Below, piece by piece: positions 1 to 10,105 of a stretch of 64,000 nt of DNA (positions are counted from its first letter, which is position 1; each line of letters opens with the position of its first letter). The notes beneath the pieces are model-generated. The model saw only the letters and a list, made by a program, of their open reading frames with translations, ran no database searches and was not told where the DNA came from. Origin of the DNA: Lota lota (taxonomy: Eukaryota; Chordata; Actinopteri; Gadiformes; Lotidae); the NCBI GenBank assembly GCA_026745465.1, contig JACYXH010000708.1, positions 377,883-441,882 of the forward strand. Reading direction: 5' to 3'. The position numbers were made by a program, and so were the translations under genes.

Positions 1-390
1 CTCATTTTGATAAAAAAAATCAGCACAAATTGTTTTATTCATTTTTGTTTTATAGGTCAAAGTGTTTCACATATTGTGTTCCCGATTTAATGTTGCTGAT
101 CAATTTGAATTTATTATTTATTTATTGATTATATTTTATTTTATTTTTCAGTATCAACTGGTCAAAAAATGTTTACAGTTTAAATAAGGATTAAAAAAAA
201 TCAGGCAAATTGATGCACTTTAAGTCTTTTCTGTTACAGACTAAAAAACAATGTTAATAAAGTTATTCTTTGTTGTAAGTTGATCTATATTTCTCTTTTT
301 TGTTTTTTTGTTTTCTTTAATGTTAATAAGAATACAATGTTATGCAGAGGTGTACTTATAACAATTTTATAGACAAATGATACTATTTAC
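1..390. other. AT-rich non-coding stretch
   Basis: A/T-rich sequence with poly-T and poly-A runs. I see no exon, RNA gene or clear repeat structure. Confidence 0.5.
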
Positions 391-473
391 AGTCGCGGCG
401 GAGAGTTGGGGGGGGCGCGAAATGTTTATTTCTTCCTAGGGGGGGCGTAACAGAAAATAATTGAGAAGCACTG
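391..473. mobile_element. Possible terminal fragment of a hAT/ZBED-type DNA transposon
   Basis: A G-rich stretch with two GGGGGGCG-type blocks is followed by a tail reading ATTGAGAAGCACTG. Ends of this style (G-rich block, then TTGAGAACCACTG-like) are common on degenerate hAT elements in vertebrate genomes. No second terminus or target duplication was found. The assignment rests on remembered pattern only. Confidence 0.35.
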
Positions 474-484
474 ATTTAATGCAA

Positions 485-660
485 CAAAAAGTCTGGCATT
501 TAATAAAAATATGTGGCAATATGAAATAAAAGTCCCCTGAAATAAATAAATGTGGCATTAAATAAATAAATGTTGCATTACGAAATAAAAGACCCCTGGA
601 ATTAATAAATGTGGCATAAAATAAATAAATTTAGCATTTTGAAATAAGTCCCCTGACACA
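485..660. repeat. Degenerate AT-rich tandem repeat
   Basis: About three diverged units built from AAATAAATAAATGTGGCAT and AAATAAAAGTCCCCTG. No coding potential. Confidence 0.6.
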
Positions 661-710
661 ATATAAAAAATACAGAATATATAGGACATCTGTTTTTAAA
701 TGCAGCTGTA

Positions 711-1150
711 CTATTGAGAACTCTTCTATTAAACCTTCATTACCCTTTATAATCAGGCTTATATAGTTATAGGAACCAACGAATAATAAAGAATAAAGCT
801 GTTGAGAACTCTTCTATTAAACCTTCATTACCCTTTATAATTAGGCTTATATAGTTATAGGAACCAACGAATAATAAAAAATAAAACTGTTGAGAACTCT
901 TCTATTAAACCTTCATTACCCTTTATAATTAGCCTTATATAGTTATAGGAACCAACGAATGATAAAGAATAAAGCTGTTGAGAACTCTTCTATTAAACCT
1001 TCATTACCCTTTATAATTAGGCTTATATAGTTATAGGAACCAACGAATAATAAAGAATAAAGCTGTTGAGAACTCTTCTATTAAACCTTCATTACCCTTT
1101 ATAATTAGGCTTCTATAGTTACAGGAACCAACGAATAATAAAGAATGAAG
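711..1150 (+). repeat. 88-bp minisatellite, five copies
   Basis: The motif GTTGAGAACTCTTC recurs at 801, 889, 977 and 1065, exactly 88 bp apart, with a further edge copy from 711. Each unit ends in GGAACCAACGAATAATAAAG. The same 88-bp unit occurs in opposite orientation at 19505-19745. Confidence 0.9.
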
Positions 1151-1169
1151 CTCCAGCCCCGATCCAATA

Positions 1170-1320
1170 TACAACAAAAGAAGAAGAGAGAACAGATCTG
1201 TTTATTGCCGCTACGCTCGCTGCAGGAACGCGCCCCGGCGTGCACGCGCACAGTGCACACACGAGCAGCAGAGCTATGAGAGCAGCAGACAGCGGATTCA
1301 GCCAGAGTAGCAAGTAGAGG
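1170..1320 (+). repeat. CpG-rich upstream module, copy 1
   Basis: A CpG-rich block containing TTATTGCCGCTACGCTCGCT and ACACACGAGCAGCAGAG. It recurs at 33715-33855 in the same orientation and at 31130-31280 inverted. In each case a (GT)n run follows; here and at 31 kb a TRIM-type non-coding exon 1 lies beyond it, so the block looks like the distal upstream part of the btr-TRIM promoter unit. I cannot tell whether it began as a transposon. Confidence 0.7.
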
Positions 1321-1326
1321 AAGCAG

Positions 1327-1328
<2 letters not shown>

Positions 1329-1377
<49 letters not shown>
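1329..1377. repeat. (GT)n microsatellite
   Basis: Uninterrupted GT dinucleotides followed by a G-rich stretch. Confidence 0.95.
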
Positions 1378-1382
<5 letters not shown>

Positions 1383-1439
1383 AGGGGGGGGGGGTGTATG
1401 TGTGTGTGTTCAGTAAAGTGACATTCAATGGTGATATTT

Positions 1440-1643
1440 TGCACATTCCTGCACAACTGTACAGCTGCATTTTAAAAAGAGACTAACTATATATTCTGTA
1501 TTCTTTATATAGTCCGTATGTATTTCATATATTGTTTCTTATTTAAATGATTATATTTTCATATTTAATTTTCTTTGCACTCAAAACATTTAACATTCTG
1601 CTGAGAGTGTGAGTGCAGTATGAATATATATATGTGTGTATAT

Positions 1644-1688
<45 letters not shown>

Positions 1689-1880
1689 TATTAAATAAAC
1701 AGTGCTAATTAGTTAAATAAGTCACTTCTCTTCCAAGGCGCGGGCATCAACCAGTAGAAACAGAGTGAAGCATTTGAGCCACTGCAGCAGTCAGAGTGGC
1801 CATGTTGAGTCAAACAACACAATGTTAGACGCTGTGGAGACAATGTTGGTGGGTTCATTTTGACAAGTTAACACCACAGA
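1440..1880 (+). repeat. Segmental-duplication unit A, upstream part
   Basis: This block runs from CTGTACAGCTGCATTTTAAA through AAGGCGCGGGCATCAACC to GACGCTGTGGAGACAATG, interrupted by (GT)n at 1649-1687. The same block appears at 8740-9150 and, from its middle onward, at 3630-3830. In all three it precedes a (GT)n run and a TRIM-type exon 1. No open reading frame is credible. Confidence 0.85.
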
Positions 1881-1881
1881 C

Positions 1882-1883
<2 letters not shown>

Positions 1884-1938
<55 letters not shown>

Positions 1939-1957
1939 TGTGTGTGTGTGTGTGTGT
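1884..1957. repeat. (GT)n microsatellite
   Basis: About 37 GT units with single interruptions. The equivalent array is present in units B (3827-3911) and C (9157-9224). Confidence 0.95.
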
Positions 1958-1994
1958 TATAGGAACAATGAGTAAAAACCACTGCGCTAGCTAG

Positions 1995-2137
1995 CAGGGG
2001 AGGACAGGAAGTCTTGTTCAGGAAACCAAAGTTACGCTTTAAACTCAAATCAAAGTCACATGAAGTGGAGGCCCTTCTTTCTTTCTGGAGACAAACAACA
2101 CATTTTCAACTACGTAGTCTCACAGAAACATTATAAG
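1995..2137 (+). promoter_or_regulatory. Orphan btr-TRIM promoter / non-coding exon 1, unit A
   Basis: This stretch aligns by eye with the reverse complement of the 5' region of the intact - strand TRIM at 56.0-57.9 kb. It starts with AGGGGAGGACAGGAAG, continues through TTGTTCAGGAAAC and a GGAGGCCCTTCT block, and reaches ACATTATAAG followed by a GTGAGT donor at 2138. The expected interferon-response element (GAAANNGAAACT in the intact genes) is here GGAAACCAAAGT, so its second half is damaged. No TRIM coding exon follows; the 27-bp minisatellite begins about 100 bp downstream in what would be intron 1. It could be a relic or an unused promoter. Confidence 0.7.
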
Positions 2138-2206
2138 GTGAGTCCAAAGAATATAAAAAAGATATTTTTTACTTGATATAAAAAAGGTTTTCTCGGAATG
2201 GCCTGT

Positions 2207-2238
2207 ACTTCAGACCAGGACACTTCCTGGTCTGAAGT
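2207..2238. other. Perfect 14-bp inverted repeat, 4-nt loop
   Basis: ACTTCAGACCAGGA at 2207-2220 and its exact reverse complement at 2225-2238 flank CACT. Only the right half exists in units B (near 5320-5338) and C (near 9485-9503), so the left half appears newly made here. Confidence 0.9.
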
Positions 2239-2590
2239 ATGTTTGGGTGGTGTATCCAACTGACTATGTTTGGGTGGTGTATCCAACTGACTATGTTTGG
2301 GTGGTGTATCCAACTGACTATGTTTGGGTGGTGTATCCAACTGACTGTGTTTGGGTGGTGTCTCCAACTGACTGTGTTTGGGTGGTGTATCCAACTGACT
2401 ATGTTTGGGTGGTGTATCCAACTGACTATGTTTGGGTGGTGTATCCAACTGACTATGTTTGGGTGGTGTATCCAACTGACTATGTTTGGGTGGTGTCTCC
2501 AACTGACTATGTTTTGGTGGTGTATCCAACTGACTATGTTTGGGTGGTGTCTCCAATAGACTATATGGGTGGTGTCTCCAACTAACATTG
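2239..2590 (+). repeat. 27-bp minisatellite, unit A
   Basis: Thirteen copies of a 27-bp unit, TATGTTTGGGTGGTGTATCC plus AACTGAC. Repeats differ mainly at TATCC versus TCTCC. The period is a multiple of three, so long open frames arise in several frames on both strands; these are artefacts. Confidence 0.95.
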
Positions 2591-3370
2591 TGTGTGTGTA
2601 CGTGTGTGTGTGTATGTTTTTGTATGTGCATGCATCAGTGTGTGTGCATGCTTGCGTGTCTGAAGTCTTAAAAAGCTTTCCCTGTAAACACGTGATGAGA
2701 GATGACGGTTAACATCGCTTCCTCTCTGAGACGTTAAAGTCTACCTCCTCATTTGAACTTCAGTCTTACGCAGTGAGCAGCCATGAAGATCAATCTTTCT
2801 CTAAATCCACTTTTGATCTATAAATAATTATTATATATTAAAAAATATATTTCCCTGATTTACTTGTTTTAGGAACACTTTAACCTCCTTTACTTCCCTT
2901 GTATTTATACTTTATAACTTTATACCGTATGGAGCAGAGCACATTTTGATCACGGAATAGATACGGTAAGCCTACAGTTTACTACAGTTTATATTGTCTT
3001 TAGGTTATTGGTATATTATAACGATCTCATCTCGGGAAATGTGTCAATTAAAGACAGTTCACTTTAGAGAACTACAACGTTAGTTTAATGTTTCACTATT
3101 GTGCTTTTCAAATGATATAATAATATTATATTACATATATTTTTACAAATATGTAAACAAACCAAAATCACTATTAAAGCTGCACAACATAACTTTGGCG
3201 ATAGACAAAGAGTATAGGAGAAAATGGTGAGAAAGAAAAGACAACTTTGTGCACTGTTCTTTTGAATCTTCATTCAGATTATGTCCTGTTTGCAGAGAAC
3301 ATTAACAACTTAGATTTGACTAAAGAAGCAATATTTTTCCTTGATAGGTTATGTGCAGGTTTGACACAAT
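2591..3370. other. Non-coding stretch
   Basis: Short GT-rich part at 2590-2660, then unique AT-rich sequence. I see no exon with supporting splice sites and no recognisable repeat. Confidence 0.5.
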
Positions 3371-3384
3371 TATTAACAAAGTCA

Positions 3385-3553
3385 GTGGTTAGAAGAAAGA
3401 GAAAGACAGAGAGAGACAGAGACACACACACACAGAGAGGGAGATAGACAGAAACACAAACACACAGAGACAGACAGAGAGAGACAGAGAGAGAGAGACA
3501 GAGAGAGAGAGACAGAGAGAGAGAGGCACAAAGAGACAGAGAGAGAGATGCAG

Positions 3554-3607
<54 letters not shown>
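3385..3607. repeat. Purine-rich (GAGACA)n followed by (GT)n
   Basis: GAGACAGA-type purine repeats to about 3555, then about 25 GT units to 3607. Confidence 0.9.
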
Positions 3608-3613
<6 letters not shown>

Positions 3614-3629
3614 GGTGGGCGTGCACGTG

Positions 3630-3830
3630 TGGAAATAAATAAACAATGCTAATTAGTTAAATAAGTCACTTCTCTTCCAAGGCGCGGGCATCAACCAGTA
3701 GAAACAGAGTGAAGCATTTGAGCCACTGCAGCAGTCAGAGTGGCCATGTTGAGTCAAACAACACAATGTTAGACGCTGTGGAGACAATGTTGGTGGTTTC
3801 CTCTTGACAAGTTAAGACCACAGACAGGTG
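3630..3830 (+). repeat. Segmental-duplication unit B, upstream part
   Basis: Starts at AATAAACAATGCTAATTAG and is nearly identical to unit A from about 1690 to 1880 and to unit C from about 8965 to 9155. Confidence 0.85.
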
Positions 3831-3846
3831 TGTGTGTGTGTGTGTG

Positions 3847-3911
<65 letters not shown>
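3827..3911. repeat. (GT)n microsatellite
   Basis: About 42 GT units with one GC interruption. Confidence 0.95.
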
Positions 3912-3914
<3 letters not shown>

Positions 3915-3924
3915 AGGAACCATG

Positions 3925-4915
3925 AGGAGACAGAGAGAGAGAGAGTGAGACAGAGAGAGATAGAAGGGTAGGGCAAGAGAGAGAGAGATAAAGAGAATGA
4001 GAGAGGGGTAGAGAGAGACAAAGAGAATGAGAGAGGGGTACTGAGAGAAGAGGAGATACAGAGAGGGGTAGAGAGAGATAAATAAGATGAGAGAGGGGTA
4101 CTGAGACAGATGGAGATACAGAGAGGGGTAGAGAGAGAGAGAGATAAAGAGAATGAGAGAGGGGTACTGAGAGCTATAGCCATACAGAGAGGGGTAGAGA
4201 GAGAGGCAGAAAGAGGTCGTGAGACGGAGAGAAAGGTAGAGAGGGGGAGGTAGATAGAGTGAGGGGTAGATAGGGTGAGGGGTAGATAGAGTGAGGGGTA
4301 GATAGAGAGAGGTATAGAGCGAGTGAGGGGTAGGTAGAGTGAGGGGTTGATAGAGTGAGGGGTAGATAGAGTGAGGGGTAGATACTGTAGAGTGAGGGGT
4401 AGATAGAGTGAGGGGTAGATAGAGTGAGGGGTAGATAGAGTGAGGGGTAGATACTGTAGAGTGAGGGGTAGATAGAGTGAGGGGTAGATAGAGTGAGGGG
4501 TAGATAGAGTGAGGGGTTGATAGAGTGAGGGGTAGATAGAGTGAGGGGTAGATACTGTAGAGTGAGGGGTAGATAGAGTGAGGGGTAGATAGAGTGAGGG
4601 GTAGATAGAGAGAGGTGTAGATACTGTAGAGTGAGGGGTAGATAGAGTGAGGGGTAGATAGAGTGAGGGGTAGATAGAGTGAGGGGTAGATAGGGTGAGG
4701 GGTAGAGAGAGTGAGGGGTAGATAGAGTGAGGGGTAGATAGAGTGAGGGGTAGATGGAGAGAGGTGTAGAGAGAGTGAGGGGTAGATAGAGTGAGGGGTA
4801 GATAGAGTGAGGGGTAGATACTGTAGAGTGAGGGGTAGAGAGAGTGAGGGGTAGCTAGAGTGAGGGGTAGATGGAGAGAGGTGTAGAGAGAGTGAGGGGT
4901 AGATAGAGAGTGTGT
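3925..4915. repeat. Purine array: (GA)n then 16-bp GAGTGAGGGGTAGATA minisatellite
   Basis: GAGAGA-rich sequence to about 4240, then about 40 copies of a 16-bp unit, GAGTGAGGGGTAGATA. A longer variant with an inserted CTGTA recurs at 4386, 4452, 4553, 4619 and 4810, giving a higher-order pattern. The array sits inside unit B between the GT run and exon 1, where units A and C have nothing. Confidence 0.9.
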
Positions 4916-5099
4916 GGAAAAGCTAGTGAGATGTGATACACTCTGACATGTACTAGTAGTGTGACAATACGTGGCTGCTGTTGGCTCAAAAGTGACTAGA
5001 GGTTTGTGTGAAAACTAATATAGAAGCTGTGTGTGTGTGTGCATGTGTGTGTGACAGGAACCATGATAAGTAATAAGATGGCAGAACCACTGCGCTAGC

Positions 5100-5246
5100 T
5101 GGCAGGGGAGGACAGGAAGTCTTGTTCAGGATACTAAAGTTAAGCTTTAAACCCAAACCAAAGTCACAGGAAGTGGAGGCACTTCTCTCTTTCTGGAGAC
5201 AGAACAACACCTTTTAACCTAAATAGTCTGACACAAACATTATGAT
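5100..5246 (+). promoter_or_regulatory. Orphan btr-TRIM promoter / non-coding exon 1, unit B (decayed)
   Basis: Second copy of the exon-1 module, with AGGGGAGGACAGGAAGTCTT, a GAAGTGGAGGC block and the CATTAT end. The interferon-element position reads GGATACTAAAGT and is lost. The splice donor is also lost: AAGGTGAGT of the other copies is TGATTTGAGT here. This copy cannot work as the intact ones do. Confidence 0.65.
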
Positions 5247-5334
5247 TTGAGTACAAAGAACAGAAAAAAGTGTCTGATCATTTTTTAACCGAGTTAAAAC
5301 ACGGAATGGCCTCTGCTAACACTTCCTGGTCTGA

Positions 5335-6045
5335 AGTATGTTTGGGTGGTGTATCCAACTAACTATGTTTAGGTGGTGTCTCCAACTGACTAAGTTTGGG
5401 TGGTGTATCCAACTGACTATGTTTGGGTGGTGTATCCAACTGACTATGTTTGGGTGGTGTATCCAACTGACTATGTTTGGGTGGTGTATCCAACTGACTA
5501 TGTTTGGGTGGTGTATCCAACTAACTATGTTTGGGTGGTGTATCCAACTGACTATGTTTGGGTGGTGTATCCAACTGACTGTGTTTGGGTGGTGTCTCCA
5601 ACTGACCATGTTTGGGTGGTGTCTCCAAATGACTATGTTTGGGTGGTGTCTCCAACTGACTGTATGTTTGGGTGGTGTATCCAACTGACTATGTTTGGGT
5701 GGTGTATCCAACTGACTATGTTTGGGTGGTGTATCCAACTGACTATGTTTGGGTGGTGTATCCAACTGACTATGTTTGGGTGGTGTCTCCAAATGACTAT
5801 GTTTGGGTGGTGTATCCAACTGACTATGTTTGGGTGGTGTATCCAACTGACTATGTTTGGGTGGGGTCTCCAACTGACTATGTTTGGGTGGTGTCTCCAA
5901 CTGACTATGTTTGGGTGGTGTCTCCAACTGACTATGTTTGGGTGGTGTCTCCAACTGACTATGTTTGGGTGGTGTCTCCAACTGACTATGTTTGGGTGGT
6001 GTCTCCAAATGACTATGTTTGGGTGGTGTCTCCAACTGACTGTAT
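5335..6045 (+). repeat. 27-bp minisatellite, unit B
   Basis: About 26 copies of the same 27-bp unit as at 2239-2590. TATCC-type repeats dominate the left half and TCTCC-type repeats the right end, so variant repeats are spatially clustered. Long frames on both strands are artefacts. Confidence 0.95.
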
Positions 6046-6460
6046 GTTTGTCCTACATGGTTAACTGGCTGTGTGATGGTTGATTCACTTTATTCAGGGT
6101 TCTGGTTAAACTGGGTGGGTCCCCCTTGAACACAATCACACAGCCTGACAGAGACATGAACAATACATCCCACTCCAGGAGGGCTTAATCACAGCTCAGT
6201 ACACAACATACAGAAGTAATTGTTCTGGTTACGGACTAGGAGCCAAATGCAAGACACCAAGACGAGAAGGGAACGGGTTGAAAGGGATTTATTATCGGTA
6301 GTCACGGTACAGGCAAGGGCTAGGCAGGCGGGCAATGTTCGGCAACGGTAGGCAAGCAGGCAGGGACTAGGAACAGGAACGGGAACGGGAGCGGAATCCG
6401 TAATAGGAACAGGAACGGGAGCGGAACCTGGAATAGGAGGGACTAAAGGCGGGGACGAAG
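6046..6460. mobile_element. Possible retroelement-derived region
   Basis: Unique-looking sequence followed by an array of GGAACGGGAGCGGAA-like units (about 6360-6450). Together with 6590-6750 (GCAGGTGTGGGAAAACTG ... GGGTGTGACAG) it resembles untranslated or LTR-proximal parts of teleost retroelements. No coding domain supports this. Confidence 0.25.
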
Positions 6461-6590
6461 TTAGAATCAGAATCAGAATCAGAAAAGCTTTATTGCCAAG
6501 TACGTTTTTTAAGCATACAAGGAATTTGTCTTGGTGATGTAGGTGCACGTCACGTTCTCTATTGCAGGTATTACCGTGAAAGGTTAACAA
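6460..6590 (-). mobile_element. LINE-like 3' tail (minus)
   Basis: GAATCAGAATCAGAATCAG followed by AAAGCTTTATTGCCAAGTAC. On the minus strand this reads as an AATAAAGCTTT end running into TTCTGA repeats, the style of 3' ends of many teleost non-LTR elements. The body is not identifiable. Confidence 0.4.
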
Positions 6591-6984
6591 ACAAACTAGC
6601 ACTGGCTATGTGGGGAGACAGTGCTTAAGTACTGTGGTGGGTCATTTGCATATGGGCTGCAGGTGTGGGAAAACTGAGGGAGCATGAGGTGTAATGGAGG
6701 CTGGGTGCCACTAGATGGCGGAATTGGACGGAAACGGGAGAGGGTGTGACAGTAATAAGGTAAAGCCCTGTGATGGTACATTTGATGTGTTAAAGCAGTA
6801 AGAAGCTTAAAAACCAACAGGGCTACCAGAGCCTATAGAATATGATGCACGTGTTGGACATTTTAACAGCAGGAGACACAACCGACCTCCTGAAACGCTC
6901 AGTGGAACATGGACGCAACAGCCTGACCCAGCCCCAGAGTCCAATCAGCCTCAGCCAGGTGAGGCTGCTTCAACCAGCCATCAT
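6591..6984. other. Non-coding stretch
   Basis: Contains the GTGTGACAGT-bearing segment described at 6046-6460 and then unremarkable sequence. No supported exon. Confidence 0.4.
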
Positions 6985-7800
6985 CCACTCATACATAAGT
7001 TAATGAATAACTAATATCTCTGACTATTAAACCCAGTTGTAAGATAACCTAAGTTAATGAATAACTAATATCACTGACTATAAAATCCAGTTGTACGATA
7101 ACCTAAGTTAATGAATAACTAATATCTCTGACTATTAAACCCAGTTGTAAGGTAACCTAAGTTAATGAATAACTAATATCTCTGACTATTAAACCCAGTT
7201 GTAAGATAACCTAAGTTAATGAATAACTAATATCACTGACTATAAAATCCAGTTGTACGATAACCTAAGTTAATGAATAACTAATATCTATGACTATTAA
7301 ACCCAGTTGTAAGGTAACCTAAGTTAATGAATAACTAATATCTCTGACTATTAAACCCAGATGTAAGATTACCTAAGTTAATGAATAACTAATATCTCTG
7401 ACTATTAAACCCATTTGTAAGATGACCTAATTTAATGAATAACTAATATCTCAAACTATTAAACCCATTTGTAAGATAACCTAAGTTGATGAAGAACTAA
7501 TATATCTGACTATTAAACCAAGGTGTAAGATAACCTAAGTTAATGAATAATATCTGACTAATTAACCCAGTTGTAAGATAACCTAAGTTAATGAATAACT
7601 AATATCTCTGACTATTAAACCCAGCTGGAAGATAACCTAAGTTAATGAATAACTAATATCTCAAACTATTAAACCCAGTTGTAAGATAACATAAGTTAAT
7701 GAATAACTAATATCTCTGACTATCAAACCCAGTTGTAAGATGACCTAAGTTAATGAATAATATCTCTGACTATTAAACCCAGTTGTATGATGACCTAAGA
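6985..7800 (+). repeat. 54-bp minisatellite, about 15 copies
   Basis: The unit begins AAGTTAATGAATAACTAATA and ends near CCAGTTGTAAGATAACCT. Starts at 7051 and 7105 give a 54-bp period. Later copies are more diverged and some are shortened. Confidence 0.9.
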
Positions 7801-7864
7801 AGATGTGTTCAGGGGGTTGTAAGGTCATGGAGGTCACATCAAGTTGGGTCCATCAGGTCTGGTC

Positions 7865-8690
7865 CCAGTCAGTGTGTGTTCAGTCAGTGTGTGTTCAGTC
7901 AGTGTGTGTTCAGTCAGTCTGTGTTCAGTCAGTCTGTGTTCAGTCAGTCTGTGTTGAGTCAGTGTGTGTTGAGTTAGTGTGTGTTCAGTCAGTGTGTGTT
8001 CAGTCAGTGTGTGTTCAGTCAGTCTGTGTTCAGTCAGTGTGTGTTCAGTCAGTGTGTGTTCAGTCAGTGTGTGTTCAGTCAGTGTGTGTTCAGTCAGTGT
8101 GTGCTCAGTCAGTGTGTGTTCAGTCAGTGTGTGTTCAGTCAGTGTGTGTTCAGTCAGTGTGTGCTCAGTCAGTCTGTGTTGAGTCAATGTGTGTTGAGTC
8201 AGTGTGTGTTCAGTCAGTGTGTGTTCAGTCAGTGTGTGTTCAGGCAGTGTGTGTTCAGTCAGTGTGTGTTCAGTCAGTGTGTGTTCAGGCAGTCTGTGTT
8301 CAGTCAGTCTGTGTTCAGTCAGTCTGTGTTCAGTCAGTGTGTGTTCAGTCAGTCTGTGTTCAGTCAGTCTGTGTTGAGTCAGTGTGTGTTCAGTCAGTCT
8401 GTGTTCAGTCAGTGTGTGTTCAGTCAGTGTGTGTTCAGTCAGTGTGTGTTCAGTCAGTATGTGTTCAGTCAGTCTGTGTTGAGTCAGTGTGTGCTCAGTC
8501 AGTGTGTGTTCAGTCAGTCTGTGTTCAGTCAGTGTGTGTTCAGTCAGTGTGTGTTCAGTCAGTCTGTGTTGAGTCAGTGTGTGTTCAGTCAGTGTGTGTT
8601 CAGTCAGTGTGTGTTCAGTCAGTGTGTCTTCAGTCAGTGTTTGTTCAGTCAGTGTGTGTTCAGTCAGTGTGTGTTCAGTTATTGTTCCCG
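7865..8690 (+). repeat. 15-bp minisatellite, about 55 copies
   Basis: The unit is CAGTCAGTGTGTGTT with CTGTG, GTGCT and GTTGA variants. Because 15 is divisible by three, every frame on + stays open for hundreds of codons (SVCVQ- and FSQCV-type repeats). No non-repeat coding sequence adjoins, so these frames are not genes. Confidence 0.95.
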
Positions 8691-8739
8691 CTCACTGTTA
8701 TATGAAGTTAATTGGTTGCAAAATGTTGTCATTTTGTCA

Positions 8740-9154
8740 TGCAGCTGCAAACTGTACAGCTGCATTTTAAAAAGAGACTAACTATATATTCTGTATTCTT
8801 TATATAGTCCGTATGTATTTCATATATTGTTTCTTATTTAAATGATTATATTTTCATATTAAATTTTCTTTGCACTCAAAACATTACAAATTCTGCTGAG
8901 AGTGTGAGTGCAGTATGAATATATATATGTGTGTATATTACTCTGTGTGTGTGTGTGTGTCTATTAAATAAACAATGCTAATTAGTTAAATAAGTCACTT
9001 CTCTTCCAAGGCGCGGGCATCAACCAGTAGAAACAGAGTGAAGCATTTGAGCCACTGCAGCAGTCAGAGTGGCCATGTTGAGTCAAACAACACAATGTTA
9101 GACGCTGTGGAGACAATGTTGGTGGTTTCCTCTTGACCAGTTAAGACCACAGAC

Positions 9155-9155
<1 letters not shown>
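8740..9155 (+). repeat. Segmental-duplication unit C, upstream part
   Basis: Near-identical to 1440-1880, from GTACAGCTGCATTTTAAA to GTGGAGACAATGTTGG. The first GT run is contracted. Confidence 0.85.
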
Positions 9156-9156
<1 letters not shown>

Positions 9157-9205
<49 letters not shown>

Positions 9206-9224
9206 TGTGTGTGTGTGTGTGTGT
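9157..9224. repeat. (GT)n microsatellite
   Basis: GT array in unit C, equivalent to 1884-1957. Confidence 0.95.
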
Positions 9225-9263
9225 TATAGGAACAATAAGTAAAAACCACGGCGCTAGGTAGCA

Positions 9264-9407
9264 GGGGAGGACAGGAAGTCTTGTTCAGGAAATGAAAGTT
9301 ACGCTTTAAACTCAAACCAAAGTCACACGAAGTGGAGGCCCTTCTCTCTTTCTGTAGACAAAGAAAAACACATTTTAAACTACATAGTCTGACAGAAACA
9401 TTATAAG
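9264..9407 (+). promoter_or_regulatory. Orphan btr-TRIM promoter / non-coding exon 1, unit C
   Basis: Third exon-1 module: AGGGGAGGACAGGAAGTC, then TTCAGGAAATGAAAGTT, and ACATTATAAG before a GTGAGT donor at 9408. It retains a GAAATGAAAGTT element that differs from the interferon-response consensus at one core position, so of the three + strand copies this is the best candidate for a working promoter. The next recognisable + exon is the lectin-like gene at 12922, 3.5 kb away; a link is speculative. Confidence 0.65.
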
Positions 9408-9446
9408 GTGAGTCTAAAGAATAAAAATTTTTTTTACTATTTTTTA

Positions 9447-9473
9447 CATTCCGAGAAATGTTTTCTCGGAATG
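9447..9473. other. 12-bp inverted repeat, 3-nt loop
   Basis: CATTCCGAGAAA at 9447-9458 and its exact reverse complement at 9462-9473. In unit A only the right half (TTTCTCGGAATG, near 2189-2200) is present. Confidence 0.85.
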
Positions 9474-9496
9474 GCCTGTGCTAACACTTCCTGGTC

Positions 9497-10105
9497 TGAA
9501 GTATGTTTGGGTGGTGTATCCAACTGACTATGTTTAGGTGGTGTATCCAACTCACTGTATGTTTGGGTGGTGTCTCCAACTGACTGTATGTTTGGGTGGT
9601 GTCTCAAACTGACTGTGTGTTTGGGTGGTGTCTCCAATTGACTGTATGTTTGGGTGGTGTCTCCAACTGACTATGTGTTTGGGTGGTGTCTCCAACTGAC
9701 TGTGTGTTTTGGTGGTGTCTCCAACTGACTGTGTTTAGGTGGTGTATCCAACTGACTGTGTGTTTGGGTGGTGTCTCAAACTGACTGTGTGTTTGGGTGG
9801 TGTCTCATACTGACTGTATGTTTGGGTGGTGTCTCCAACTGACTATGTGTTTGGGTGGTGTCTCCAACTGACTGTGTGTTTTGGTGGTGTCTCCAACTGA
9901 CTGTGTTTAGGTGGAGTATCCAACTGACTGTGTGTTTGGGTGGTGTCTCAAACTGACTGTGTGTTTGGGTGGTGTCTCAAACTGACTGTGTGTTTGGGTG
10001 GTGTCTCCAACTGACTAAGTGTTTGGGTGGTGTCTCAAACTGACTGTGTGTTTGGGCGGTGTATCTAACTGACCATGTTTTGGTGGTGTCTCCAGCTGAC
10101 ATCAA
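9497..10105 (+). repeat. 27-29-bp minisatellite, unit C
   Basis: Related to the arrays at 2239 and 5335, but most units carry an extra GT or TA (TGTGTGTTTGGGTGGTG...), giving 29-bp periods. Units with TCTCAAACTGAC and a TTTTGGTGG variant form a short higher-order pattern. Confidence 0.9.

Noticed and set aside
5316..6083. Frames of up to 239 codons on both strands in the 27-bp array (ETPPKHSQL, MFGWCIQLT types)
   Set aside because: Period-27 artefact present in several frames and on both strands; the same happens at 2.2 and 9.5 kb.
7803..8781. Long open frames of 266-300 codons with SVCVQ/FSQCV repeats
   Set aside because: They are translations of a 15-bp minisatellite; all + frames stay open because the period is a multiple of three. 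No splice or domain support.
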